Both the position numbers and the translations under genes were made by a program. Shown in pieces: positions 7,174-14,596 of a stretch of DNA of 64,000 nt; position 1 is the stretch's first letter, and every line of letters begins with the position of its first letter. Source of the stretch: Croceimicrobium sp965656185 (GTDB taxonomy: Bacteria; Bacteroidota; Bacteroidia; Flavobacteriales; Schleiferiaceae); the NCBI GenBank assembly GCA_965656185.1, contig CBFHJH010000007.1, positions 62,001 through 126,000 of the forward strand, in the 5' to 3' direction. The notes below the pieces were generated by a model. It searched no databases. It was given only the letters and a program-made list of their open reading frames with translations, and was not told the origin of the DNA.

Positions 7174-9216
7174 ATGTCTCTGCGCCTGTCTTTGTTTCTA
7201 TGCTTACTTTCAGTCTCGCTTGTTTCAGGTCTGAAAGCACAAAACCCTTATACTGCCGAGTATTGGGAAGATAATTGGCGCGATTGGCCACGGCCGCGTT
7301 TCGATTACCGAATCGATAGTTTTGTGGCGGTAGAAAATGTCATCCAGCGCGAATATTTTCAATCCAATTCGAATATTAGTGGGGAGATATACCGCCACTA
7401 TGCTCGTTTTCAGTACCCCGATAAAAAAGCGATTGAAGAGCATAGAGAGTTATTGTTTCAGTTGCCAAACTATGAGGTCCTTGAAGACATCGACTTTAGA
7501 ATTTGGGACCGTGGATTATTGCATTATGAAGCCCGAGCAGCAGCGATTCGCGAGTATTATTTAGATAGTATTAGTGCCGACCCTTTTACGGATAAGCTCT
7601 TTGCTTTTCGCTTACGCTTTCCAGATCTTAAACCAGGTCAGATCGTAGAGGTAATGATAACCTGCAAGGGAGTGCCTTTGCCTTATCATCTAAGTTTCGA
7701 GCAAAGCTTTCCGGTTATCAAATCCTACCAGCGGATAAAGATGCTTTCGGCTTTTCCCTTGCGCTACCGCGCCGATTCTATCATTAAGGTAGAACGCGAC
7801 CGAAAATTCGATTTCGAGCTCTATAGCTTCCAAATGGATAAAGTCACAGCTTATCCTTTGGAAACTGGGCTCTCTACTCAGTTAGCCGATCTGCCTGCGG
7901 TTTGGCTCGACTGGAAGGATCAGATCTTCTACTATGATCGCGATGAACGCGATGACTGGGCCGAAGTATTACCTTACCTTTTTTATCAGGGAGACCTGCA
8001 GGATTTTATCGTTTACCGTAACAGTTTGGCCGAGGAATTTGGCTTACAGCAATTCTATGGCAGTTGGATTAGGCCGGTGCGTTTTTTTCACGGCAGGAGC
8101 GAGGAGTATCAAGTTAATTCGGCTTACGCCGAAGGTGGATTACGCTTGTCTAAAGCCTATGCCAATATCTGGTTGGAGGTGGAGGAGGAGCTTAATCGCG
8201 TGGTGATCGATAATCAGGTTCCTGTCTTTGATGAAGCCTTGTCCTTGGTCTTAAAAGCGCAGGAAAAGGCGGTGCGAACTTACCTTAAAAATTTACCGAT
8301 CGAACCACCGGTTTTTCGTGAATACGGTTTGCTCTGCTCGCACCTAGAGAAGCTTTTAAATTACTTTCAATACGACTACCGCTTAGCCCTTTTCAGCCCA
8401 GCTCGATTTGGTGTGCCGCCAAAGAATTTCGCCTCACCTTGGTCTGCTGTGGCAAGAGGCTTGGCTTTTCGCAAAGACAGTTTGGCCCAATGGACTTACC
8501 TTATTCCTGGTCCATACATGTCGCAGTTTTATGGTCCGAATCGCTTACCTCCGGACCTCTCCGAAGGTTGGGTGCAGCTTTTTTTCCGAGGTGATTCGGT
8601 TCCCGAAGTTTTAGGTTTACCAAAGGTAAAGGTAACGGAGCACGGTTTTCAGCATGTTTTCCATCAGCAACAGCGAAATGATAAAGGACATTGGGTTTTA
8701 AATGATACGCTTTATTTCGAGGGGGCATTTCGTTCCATTCTTGCCGCTGGCTATTTACGCAGCGACTCGGTAAAGGATCAATTGAGCTATACCAATCATC
8801 AATTAGTGTATCAATTCGAAAAAAACGATTCCATGCTTGTGGGAAGATCTCAAACCCAAAGGATAGCAGACAGCCTTATCTTTCTGGTTCCTTTAGATGA
8901 GGCCTTGAGTATTTTGTCACTGCCAGCGCCAAAACGTTCCTTTGCTCTTCCCATGCCTTTTCGGGCAGAGTGGCTCTATCGTTTTAAGGTAGAGGACAGT
9001 CTCGCGATACAACTGATCATGCCGGAACTGGAGCCCAATCCTTATTATGAATTATCAGCTCTACGTCGAAATTTAAAAAATGGTGAAGTTGAAGTGCGGA
9101 TTCAGCTTAGCATCGAAAAAACGCTAATTAAAAGCAGCGATCTGGCGCAGTATAATCAATTGCGATCCATTTTAAAGGAAGGGGTGCCGCTTACGATTTG
9201 GCGGCTTAAAAATTGA
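7174..9216 (+). CDS. Exported protein of unknown function, possibly DUF3857/transglutaminase-like
   Basis: The 680-aa protein starts with a signal peptide (residues 1-22, ending GLKAQ). The remainder is rich in aromatic and acidic residues without membrane segments. An N-terminal beta-rich part (about 40-230), a middle helical part and a segment near residue 390 (LCSHLEKLLNYFQYDYRLAL) recall the DUF3857 plus transglutaminase-like layout frequent in Bacteroidota. The cysteine position of that fold is followed by serine and histidine rather than the usual CKDKA-type pattern, and I cannot find a full Cys-His-Asp triad. If the relation holds, it is a non-catalytic member. It appears monocistronic. 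I do not recognise it with confidence. Confidence 0.6.
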   Translation: MSLRLSLFLCLLSVSLVSGLKAQNPYTAEYWEDNWRDWPRPRFDYRIDSFVAVENVIQREYFQSNSNISGEIYRHYARFQYPDKKAIEEHRELLFQLPNYEVLEDIDFRIWDRGLLHYEARAAAIREYYLDSISADPFTDKLFAFRLRFPDLKPGQIVEVMITCKGVPLPYHLSFEQSFPVIKSYQRIKMLSAFPLRYRADSIIKVERDRKFDFELYSFQMDKVTAYPLETGLSTQLADLPAVWLDWKDQIFYYDRDERDDWAEVLPYLFYQGDLQDFIVYRNSLAEEFGLQQFYGSWIRPVRFFHGRSEEYQVNSAYAEGGLRLSKAYANIWLEVEEELNRVVIDNQVPVFDEALSLVLKAQEKAVRTYLKNLPIEPPVFREYGLLCSHLEKLLNYFQYDYRLALFSPARFGVPPKNFASPWSAVARGLAFRKDSLAQWTYLIPGPYMSQFYGPNRLPPDLSEGWVQLFFRGDSVPEVLGLPKVKVTEHGFQHVFHQQQRNDKGHWVLNDTLYFEGAFRSILAAGYLRSDSVKDQLSYTNHQLVYQFEKNDSMLVGRSQTQRIADSLIFLVPLDEALSILSLPAPKRSFALPMPFRAEWLYRFKVEDSLAIQLIMPELEPNPYYELSALRRNLKNGEVEVRIQLSIEKTLIKSSDLAQYNQLRSILKEGVPLTIWRLKN

Positions 9217-9229
9217 ATGCTCAATATTC

Positions 9230-9290
9230 TTAGTAGGTCTTGGCATCGATTATACCATGCTCAATAGCATATCGGATAAAGCCATCGATC
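9230..9290 (-). CDS. Possible 3' end of a gene running into assembly gap 1
   Basis: On the minus strand the last 20 codons before a TAA read as plausible coding sequence (ending YAIEHGIIDAKTY), with codon choice like the neighbours. The upstream part is lost in the run of N, so neither length nor family can be given. The opposite strand is also open here, so this is tentative. Confidence 0.3.
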
Positions 9291-9389
9291 NNNNNNNNNN
9301 NNNNNNNNNNNNNNNNNNNNNNNNNNNNNNNNNNNNNNNNNNNNNNNNNNNNNNNNNNNNNNNNNNNNNNNNNNNNNNNNNNNNNNNNN
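9291..9389. other. Assembly gap 1 (99 N)
   Basis: Exactly 99 N, the same length as the gap at 23101, which suggests a fixed placeholder. Together with its flanks (9217-9546) this is the only stretch over 300 bases without an assured gene. Confidence 0.95.
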
Positions 9390-9550
9390 CTAGAATGGAA
9401 GAAAAGCGCTGGAGCGATAATGAAGTTGATTTGAAGCTTACCTTTGTCCTCAAGAATCACTTCTTAGGTGGAAAAGACCTAAAGCTTTACCGCGAAGTCT
9501 ATTTAAAGCTGCTGCAAGGAGTGAGGGTGAACGTGAGAAAAAGAGTATGA
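9390..9550 (+). CDS. Possible 3' end of a small gene coupled to era
   Basis: From the gap edge to the TGA at 9548-9550 one frame stays open for about 52 codons, with good codon use. It encodes a charged C-terminus ending VRVNVRKRV. Its stop overlaps the era start as ATGA, the usual sign of coupled genes. The 5' end is in the gap, and the frame across the gap cannot be trusted. No family recognised. Confidence 0.4.
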
Positions 9551-10428
9551 GCCATCGTGCAGGTTATGTCAATATTATCGGCAATCCCAATGTAGGGAAG
9601 TCCACACTTCTTAATGCTTTATTGGGAGAACAATTATCCATTGCGACTCCCAAGGCTCAAACTACGCGGCACCGAATTCTGGGTATGCTCAATGGTGAGG
9701 ATTATCAAATTGTATTTTCCGATACGCCGGGCATCATCAAGCCGGCCTATGCCTTGCAGGAGAGTATGATGGATTTCGTCCATTCTTCTTTCGAAGATGC
9801 GGATGTCTTTTTGTATTTGGTTGAACCGGGAATTCGAAACTTGAAAGATGAGCAGGTCTACCAGCGTTTGAAAGAACTCAAAGAGCCGGTTTTTATCATC
9901 CTTAATAAGATCGATAAGATCGACCAAGGCAAGTTGGAGGAGGAAGTAGCTTTTTGGCATGAAGAATTCCCCAAAGCAGAGATCCTCCCTATTTCTGCCT
10001 TGCAGGATTTTAATGTGGATGTGCTGCTAGAGCGCCTTAAGGAACTTTTGCCGCTTTCGCCTCCTTACTACGATAAAGAGCATTTGAGCGATCGCAATGA
10101 GCGCTTTTTTGTGGAAGAGATGATCCGCGAACAAATTCTGCTCAATTATAGTAAAGAGATCCCTTATGCGGTTGAGGTAGAGGTGGAAGAATTCAAGGAG
10201 GAAGAATCTATTATTCGTATCCGCGCCAACATTTACACCGAGCGCAATACGCAAAAAGGAATTTTGGTAGGGGCTAAAGGCTCAATGATCAAAAAGACCG
10301 GTACAGGCGCGAGGAAAAAAATGGAGCAGTTCTTCAATAAAAAGATCTTTTTAGACCTTTTCGTGAAGGTGCGTAAAGATTGGCGCTCCAATGAAAATGA
10401 ACTGAAACGCTTCGGTTATAAGCGTTAG
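9547..10428 (+). CDS. era: GTPase Era
   Basis: Era binds 16S rRNA near its 3' end and helps 30S subunit maturation. The 293-aa protein has G1 GNPNVGKS (residues 12-19), a TTRHR switch I segment, G3 DTPG, G4 NKID and a C-terminal KH domain with the GXXG-type loop VGAKGSMIKKTG. Length is normal. Its start overlaps a short upstream frame by ATGA, and its stop shares four bases with the convergent LRR gene. Confidence 0.96.
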   Translation: MSHRAGYVNIIGNPNVGKSTLLNALLGEQLSIATPKAQTTRHRILGMLNGEDYQIVFSDTPGIIKPAYALQESMMDFVHSSFEDADVFLYLVEPGIRNLKDEQVYQRLKELKEPVFIILNKIDKIDQGKLEEEVAFWHEEFPKAEILPISALQDFNVDVLLERLKELLPLSPPYYDKEHLSDRNERFFVEEMIREQILLNYSKEIPYAVEVEVEEFKEEESIIRIRANIYTERNTQKGILVGAKGSMIKKTGTGARKKMEQFFNKKIFLDLFVKVRKDWRSNENELKRFGYKR

Positions 10429-10982
10429 TCACAATTGCAACCCCAGGTGGTGTGAAGCTCAGACCCTGGGAAGCATTCGTACAGCCATTTAAGATCTCTA
10501 GTGCCCAAGTAATTGCGTCGTAGGTCCAACTCCTCCAAGCTTTTTAAGTCGCAGATATTTTCCGAAATATATTTTACCTCGGCATCCCAAAGGTCAAGCT
10601 CTTTTAGACGAGCAAAATCACCCGTGGCGATAATTAGACTGTCGATGGGGTTCTGATCGAGCACAAGCCTTTCCAATTGCGGTAAGCTCTTCAAGAGAGA
10701 GGGAACTTCCTGAAACTGATTTTTAGAGAGTTTAAGGATCTTTAAGCTTTGCAGCTGATGGAATTCGGCGGGAAGGCTTGTTAGTTTATTTTTACTTAGA
10801 TCTAACTCCAGCAAGTTTTTGCACTCAAAAAGCTGCTGGGGAAGTTTTTCCAGGTCACAATTGTGCAGGTCTAGGGCAGTGAGGGTAGTTCGGTCCGAAT
10901 GGCTTAAAAAACGCTCGAGTCTCTTTTGCGCATTCAGGTTAAAACTAGCGCTCACTAAGAATAGTGCGAGCAGCCGCTTCAT
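10425..10982 (-). CDS. Exported leucine-rich repeat protein
   Basis: The 185-aa protein has a signal peptide (MKRLLALFLVSASFNLNAQ). Five to six LRR units follow, with the pattern LxxLxLxxNxLxxLPxxh, then a short cap containing the WGCNCD end. The frame extends to an ATG at 11009, but that would place nine charged residues before the signal, so ATG 10982 is chosen. The start overlaps the end of ribF by 38 bp, so it probably shares its transcript. LRRs of this size usually bind proteins; the partner is unknown. Confidence 0.8.
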   Translation of the reverse strand: MKRLLALFLVSASFNLNAQKRLERFLSHSDRTTLTALDLHNCDLEKLPQQLFECKNLLELDLSKNKLTSLPAEFHQLQSLKILKLSKNQFQEVPSLLKSLPQLERLVLDQNPIDSLIIATGDFARLKELDLWDAEVKYISENICDLKSLEELDLRRNYLGTRDLKWLYECFPGSELHTTWGCNCD

Positions 10983-11886
10983 CTTTTTCCAGTTGTTTTT
11001 TAAGTGCATCAGGCCCGTCGAATTTCATTTCACTCCGCAGTGATTTGACGAACTTCAGTTCCAATTGCATGCCGTAAAGGTTTTCCGTGAAGTCGAATAA
11101 ATGTGCTTCGATAGTTTGGAATTTACCTCCAAAGGTGGGTCGGATACCAATATTGCACATCCCGTTTACCGAAGGTCTTTCCAAGTCGTGCGGGAAATTT
11201 ACCCTTACTGCGTACACCCCATTGGCTGGTACGATTTTATAGGAATCGTCCACCACGATATTAGCGGTAGGGAAGCCAATTTTATGACCAATCTTTTCAC
11301 CTTCCACCACTTTGCCGGTGAGTGGAAACTCATAATTGAGGTATTGATTGGCTATTTCGATGGTACCGTCGCTAATAGCCTTTCGGATCTTGGTACTACT
11401 AACCGTGGTGTCTTCAATGTCTTGGGCGGGGATTTCCTCTACCTCAAAGCCATATACCGGACCAAATTCTTTTAAGTGTTCAAAGCTTCCTTCGCGATTG
11501 CGGCCAAAGTGATGATCGTAACCGATCACTAATTTTTTTGCGCCAATTTGGTTTACAAGGATATTGCGTACAAAATCGAGCGAGCTGGTTCGGCTAAATT
11601 CGGCAGTAAAAGGGTGGATGATTAAGTGATCCAGTCCGGTAGATTTAAGCAGTTCGATCTTTTCCGCTTGAGAATTGATCAGTTTAAGGTCTAGATCGGG
11701 CTGTAGGACCATTCTTGGATGCGGAAAGAAGGTGAGCAAAACGCTTTCTCCCTCTACTTCTTGGGCCACTTTGTTAAGTTGGGCTAAGATTTTTCGATGT
11801 CCTAAATGAACTCCGTCGAAAGTGCCGGTGGTTACCACCGCTTTATCCAGTTTTTGAAAGTCGTCGATGGAATAGTAAACCTTCAA
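10945..11886 (-). CDS. ribF: Bifunctional riboflavin kinase / FAD synthetase
   Basis: The enzyme phosphorylates riboflavin to FMN and adenylates FMN to FAD. The N-terminal nucleotidyl-transferase half shows TTGTFDGVHLGH (residues 19-30) and GYDHHFGRNREG. The C-terminal riboflavin kinase half shows GHKIGFPTANI and GMCNIGIRPTF. At 313 aa it is of standard length. The gene is transcribed toward era with the LRR gene overlapping its 3' end. Confidence 0.96.
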   Translation of the reverse strand: MKVYYSIDDFQKLDKAVVTTGTFDGVHLGHRKILAQLNKVAQEVEGESVLLTFFPHPRMVLQPDLDLKLINSQAEKIELLKSTGLDHLIIHPFTAEFSRTSSLDFVRNILVNQIGAKKLVIGYDHHFGRNREGSFEHLKEFGPVYGFEVEEIPAQDIEDTTVSSTKIRKAISDGTIEIANQYLNYEFPLTGKVVEGEKIGHKIGFPTANIVVDDSYKIVPANGVYAVRVNFPHDLERPSVNGMCNIGIRPTFGGKFQTIEAHLFDFTENLYGMQLELKFVKSLRSEMKFDGPDALKKQLEKDEAAARTILSER

Positions 11887-12000
11887 ATTATCAGTGTTTT
11901 AATGTGCTAAAGCCCAAATCGAGCCGCTTTGTTAGTTACCTGTTCAAAATTAGCCAAATTAAAATTCCAACAAGCTTCTGTTAGTTAATATAAAATGGAC

Positions 12001-12008
12001 TAATTTTG
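12001..12008 (+). promoter_or_regulatory. Bacteroidota -7 box of atpD-atpC
   Basis: TAATTTTG matches TAnnTTTG and lies 45 bp before the ATG. The -33 region is not clear. Downstream in the leader is a perfect 12-bp palindrome (12025-12036, ACCCCGCGGGGT). Confidence 0.6.
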
Positions 12009-12052
12009 CCGGCAAATTAAGAAAACCCCGCGGGGTAATTAAATTGATACAC

Positions 12053-13561
12053 ATGTCTCAAGTTGTTGGAAAAATCGCTCAGATCATTGGACCAGTAGTA
12101 GACGTATATTTTGATACTACGAATGCCGAACTTCCTAAAATTTACGATGCACTTCACGTAAGCCGTAGTGGCGGTAATTTGGTACTGGAAACTCAACAGC
12201 ACATCGGAGAAGATACCGTTCGCGCTATCGCGATGGATTCTACCGATGGTTTGCAAAGAGGACAGGAGGTAGTTGCTACCGGAAGTCCAATTAAGATGCC
12301 TACCGGAGAAGGAATCCGTGGTCGTCTATTTAACGTGATCGGCGAATCAATTGATGGTTTGGAAACGCTTCCTACCGAAGGTGGTCTTCCAATTCACCGT
12401 GAAGCTCCAAAATTCGAAGATCTTTCTACTGCAACTGAGATTCTTTATACTGGTATTAAAGTAATCGACCTTATCGAGCCTTATGCAAAAGGTGGTAAAA
12501 TTGGTCTATTTGGTGGTGCCGGTGTAGGTAAAACTGTATTGATCCAGGAATTGATCAACAACATCGCCAAAGGTCACGGTGGTCTTTCGGTATTCGCCGG
12601 TGTAGGAGAGCGTACTCGTGAGGGTAATGACCTATTACGTGAGATGTTGGAGTCTGGTATTATTAAGTATAGCGACGAGTTCCTTGAGTCCATGGAACAA
12701 GGTGGTTGGGACCTAAGTAAAGCGAAAGCGGAAGATCTAAAAGAGTCTAAAGCGTCCTTCGTATTTGGTCAGATGAACGAACCTCCCGGTGCTCGTGCTC
12801 GTGTAGCTCTTTCTGGTCTTACTCTCGCCGAGTATTACCGCGATGGAGAAGGTGATGGAGCTGGCCGTGATATTCTATTCTTCGTAGACAATATTTTCCG
12901 TTTTACCCAGGCTGGTTCTGAGGTATCTGCCCTTTTAGGTCGTATGCCTTCAGCGGTAGGATATCAGCCAACATTGGCAACTGAAATGGGTGCCATGCAG
13001 GAACGTATTACTTCTACCAAGAATGGTTCTATTACTTCGGTACAGGCGGTATATGTACCAGCGGATGACCTTACCGACCCTGCTCCCGCAACGACTTTTG
13101 CTCACCTGGATGCTACTACCGTATTATCTCGTAAACTAGCTGCGCTTGGTATTTACCCTGCAGTTGATCCACTAGATTCTACTTCTCGTATCCTTGCGCC
13201 AGAGATTATTGGTGACGAACACTACGATTGTGCTCAGCGTGTAAAAGTGATTCTTCAGCGTTATAAAGAACTTCAGGATATTATTGCCATTTTAGGTATG
13301 GATGAACTTTCTGAAGAGGATAAATTGGTAGTTGCCCGTGCTCGTAAGGTACAGCGTTTCTTATCACAACCATTCCACGTAGCAGAGCAGTTTACCGGTA
13401 TCCCTGGAGTATTCGTAGGTATTGAAGACACTATCAAAGGATTTAATATGATCATGGATGGTGAGATGGATGCTTATCCAGAAGCAGCTTTCAACTTGAA
13501 AGGTACCATCGAAGAAGTACGCGAAGCTGGTGAGAAGATGTTGGCGGAGGCTAAAGCCTAA
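12053..13561 (+). CDS. atpD: F-type ATP synthase subunit beta
   Basis: This is the catalytic subunit of F1, in a 502-aa protein. It has the P-loop GGAGVGKT, the catalytic-Glu region GVGERTREG, Walker B ILFFVDNIFRFTQAG and the C-terminal helical domain with the DELSEED-type loop, here DELSEEDK. The frame opens at a TTG (12044), but ATG 12053 gives the usual MSQVVGKI start. It is followed 25 bp later by atpC. In Bacteroidota the beta and epsilon genes commonly sit apart from the main atp operon, as here. CGT and GGT codons dominate, which fits high expression. Confidence 0.98.
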   Translation: MSQVVGKIAQIIGPVVDVYFDTTNAELPKIYDALHVSRSGGNLVLETQQHIGEDTVRAIAMDSTDGLQRGQEVVATGSPIKMPTGEGIRGRLFNVIGESIDGLETLPTEGGLPIHREAPKFEDLSTATEILYTGIKVIDLIEPYAKGGKIGLFGGAGVGKTVLIQELINNIAKGHGGLSVFAGVGERTREGNDLLREMLESGIIKYSDEFLESMEQGGWDLSKAKAEDLKESKASFVFGQMNEPPGARARVALSGLTLAEYYRDGEGDGAGRDILFFVDNIFRFTQAGSEVSALLGRMPSAVGYQPTLATEMGAMQERITSTKNGSITSVQAVYVPADDLTDPAPATTFAHLDATTVLSRKLAALGIYPAVDPLDSTSRILAPEIIGDEHYDCAQRVKVILQRYKELQDIIAILGMDELSEEDKLVVARARKVQRFLSQPFHVAEQFTGIPGVFVGIEDTIKGFNMIMDGEMDAYPEAAFNLKGTIEEVREAGEKMLAEAKA

Positions 13562-13586
13562 GCTTCATCCTATTTAATTAACGATT

Positions 13587-13877
13587 ATGAACTTAGAAAT
13601 TATCACCCCGGAAGCCAGGATTTTTGAAGGACAAGCCGATGCCGTGCAATTGCCCGGAAAGGATGGTCTCTTTCAGGTCTTGAACGGACACGCCCCATTG
13701 ATCAGTACCCTTACTGAAGGCGAGGTGAAAATCGATATTCCTAACTCATCCAAAACTATCGATGGTTTACACGGTAGCATTGTTGCCGATAAAAGCGACG
13801 ATAAAGTTTTACGTTTGAGTGTGAAAGGTGGAGTAGTGGAAGTGCAGCAAGATAAAGTGATCTTGTTGGCCGACTAA
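13587..13877 (+). CDS. atpC: F-type ATP synthase subunit epsilon
   Basis: The 96-aa protein corresponds to the N-terminal beta-sandwich of epsilon (MNLEIITPEARIFEGQA start, LPGKDGLFQVLNGHAPLIS motif). The C-terminal helical hairpin that acts as a rotation brake in longer homologues is absent, as usual in Bacteroidota. It follows atpD in the same operon and ends at a terminator. Confidence 0.93.
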   Translation: MNLEIITPEARIFEGQADAVQLPGKDGLFQVLNGHAPLISTLTEGEVKIDIPNSSKTIDGLHGSIVADKSDDKVLRLSVKGGVVEVQQDKVILLAD

Positions 13878-13897
13878 ACTCGATCTTCGATAGTCTT

Positions 13898-13934
13898 AAA
13901 GCCGCAGGGAATTTTCCTTTGCGGCTTTTTTTAT
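13898..13934 (+). terminator. Intrinsic terminator of atpD-atpC
   Basis: AAAGCCGC pairs with GCGGCTTT, extended by a weaker inner stem and followed by a T-run. It reaches the end of the convergent lipoprotein gene. Confidence 0.85.
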
Positions 13935-14365
13935 TAGTTACTGACGCGAATTACGGCACCGTCGAAGGTACAGCGATATTCTACCATGCTCGTGGTAGCG
14001 TCTTGAGCTGGCGCCCCGTCGAAGAGCACATATTTCTCACCACCACAAGGACAAGTGGCATACAAGCGGTCTTCATCGATTTCCAAAACACTACAGTTTT
14101 CGCGATAATGTTGTGGGCATGCGCGATCGAATGCGCCAAAGTCATTTAAGGCATTATTGTTATAGCGTCGGTAAATGATCAAACCGCGGTAGCCTCCACC
14201 AAAAGTGATCACCCCTCCGGGATTTTGCAATTCGATATTGGCAGGATTATTTAGATAGATGTATTCGTCTATACTCACTACCGGAAAGTCGCGCCGCTGA
14301 GTTTTTTCACAGGCGGAGGCAACTAATAAAAATACTATCGTCAATAAAGGTGTAAGTCGCTTCAT
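13934..14365 (-). CDS. Small lipoprotein with a Rieske-like domain
   Basis: The 143-aa protein starts with a lipoprotein signal (residues 1-18, lipobox ASAC, Cys19). Its later half has the spacing of a Rieske-like fold: FDRACPQH near residue 86, then LYATCPCGGEKYVLFDG. The ligand pattern is not the canonical CxH...CxxH, because CPQH has two residues between Cys and His and the second box is CPCGG. It may bind zinc or no metal. The frame extends ten codons upstream to 14395; ATG 14365 is chosen because it begins the signal. Function unknown. Confidence 0.65.
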   Translation of the reverse strand: MKRLTPLLTIVFLLVASACEKTQRRDFPVVSIDEYIYLNNPANIELQNPGGVITFGGGYRGLIIYRRYNNNALNDFGAFDRACPQHYRENCSVLEIDEDRLYATCPCGGEKYVLFDGAPAQDATTSMVEYRCTFDGAVIRVSN

Positions 14366-14519
14366 AAAAGAGGTGCCTAAGATGCGGCTTTTCAAGAAAA
14401 ACGTCCTTTGAATGTTGAAATTTTATTGCTCATGAACTTATTCTTAAAATTATGTTAACACTTATTAGTTCATTTTCAAGCAAATATTGAAGAACTCTGT
14501 GATTCCTCGGAATTTAGCT

Positions 14520-14551
14520 TTTGTCGTGAAGCTTGTTTTAGGTTATATTTA
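14520..14551 (+). promoter_or_regulatory. Probable promoter of the receptor/PorV-like operon
   Basis: -33 TTTG (14520-14523), a 20-bp spacer and -7 TATATTTA (14544-14551, one mismatch from TAnnTTTG) precede the receptor. A GGAGGGA stretch lies about 20 bases before the ATG. Confidence 0.55.
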
Positions 14552-14596
14552 CGGCCTTTAAAATTCAGGAGGGATCTCAATAACCTAATAAATAGT

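Noticed and set aside
10425..10982. LRR protein as an internalin-like effector
   Set aside because: Small size, simple repeats and overlap with ribF fit an ordinary exported LRR protein; nothing supports an effector role.
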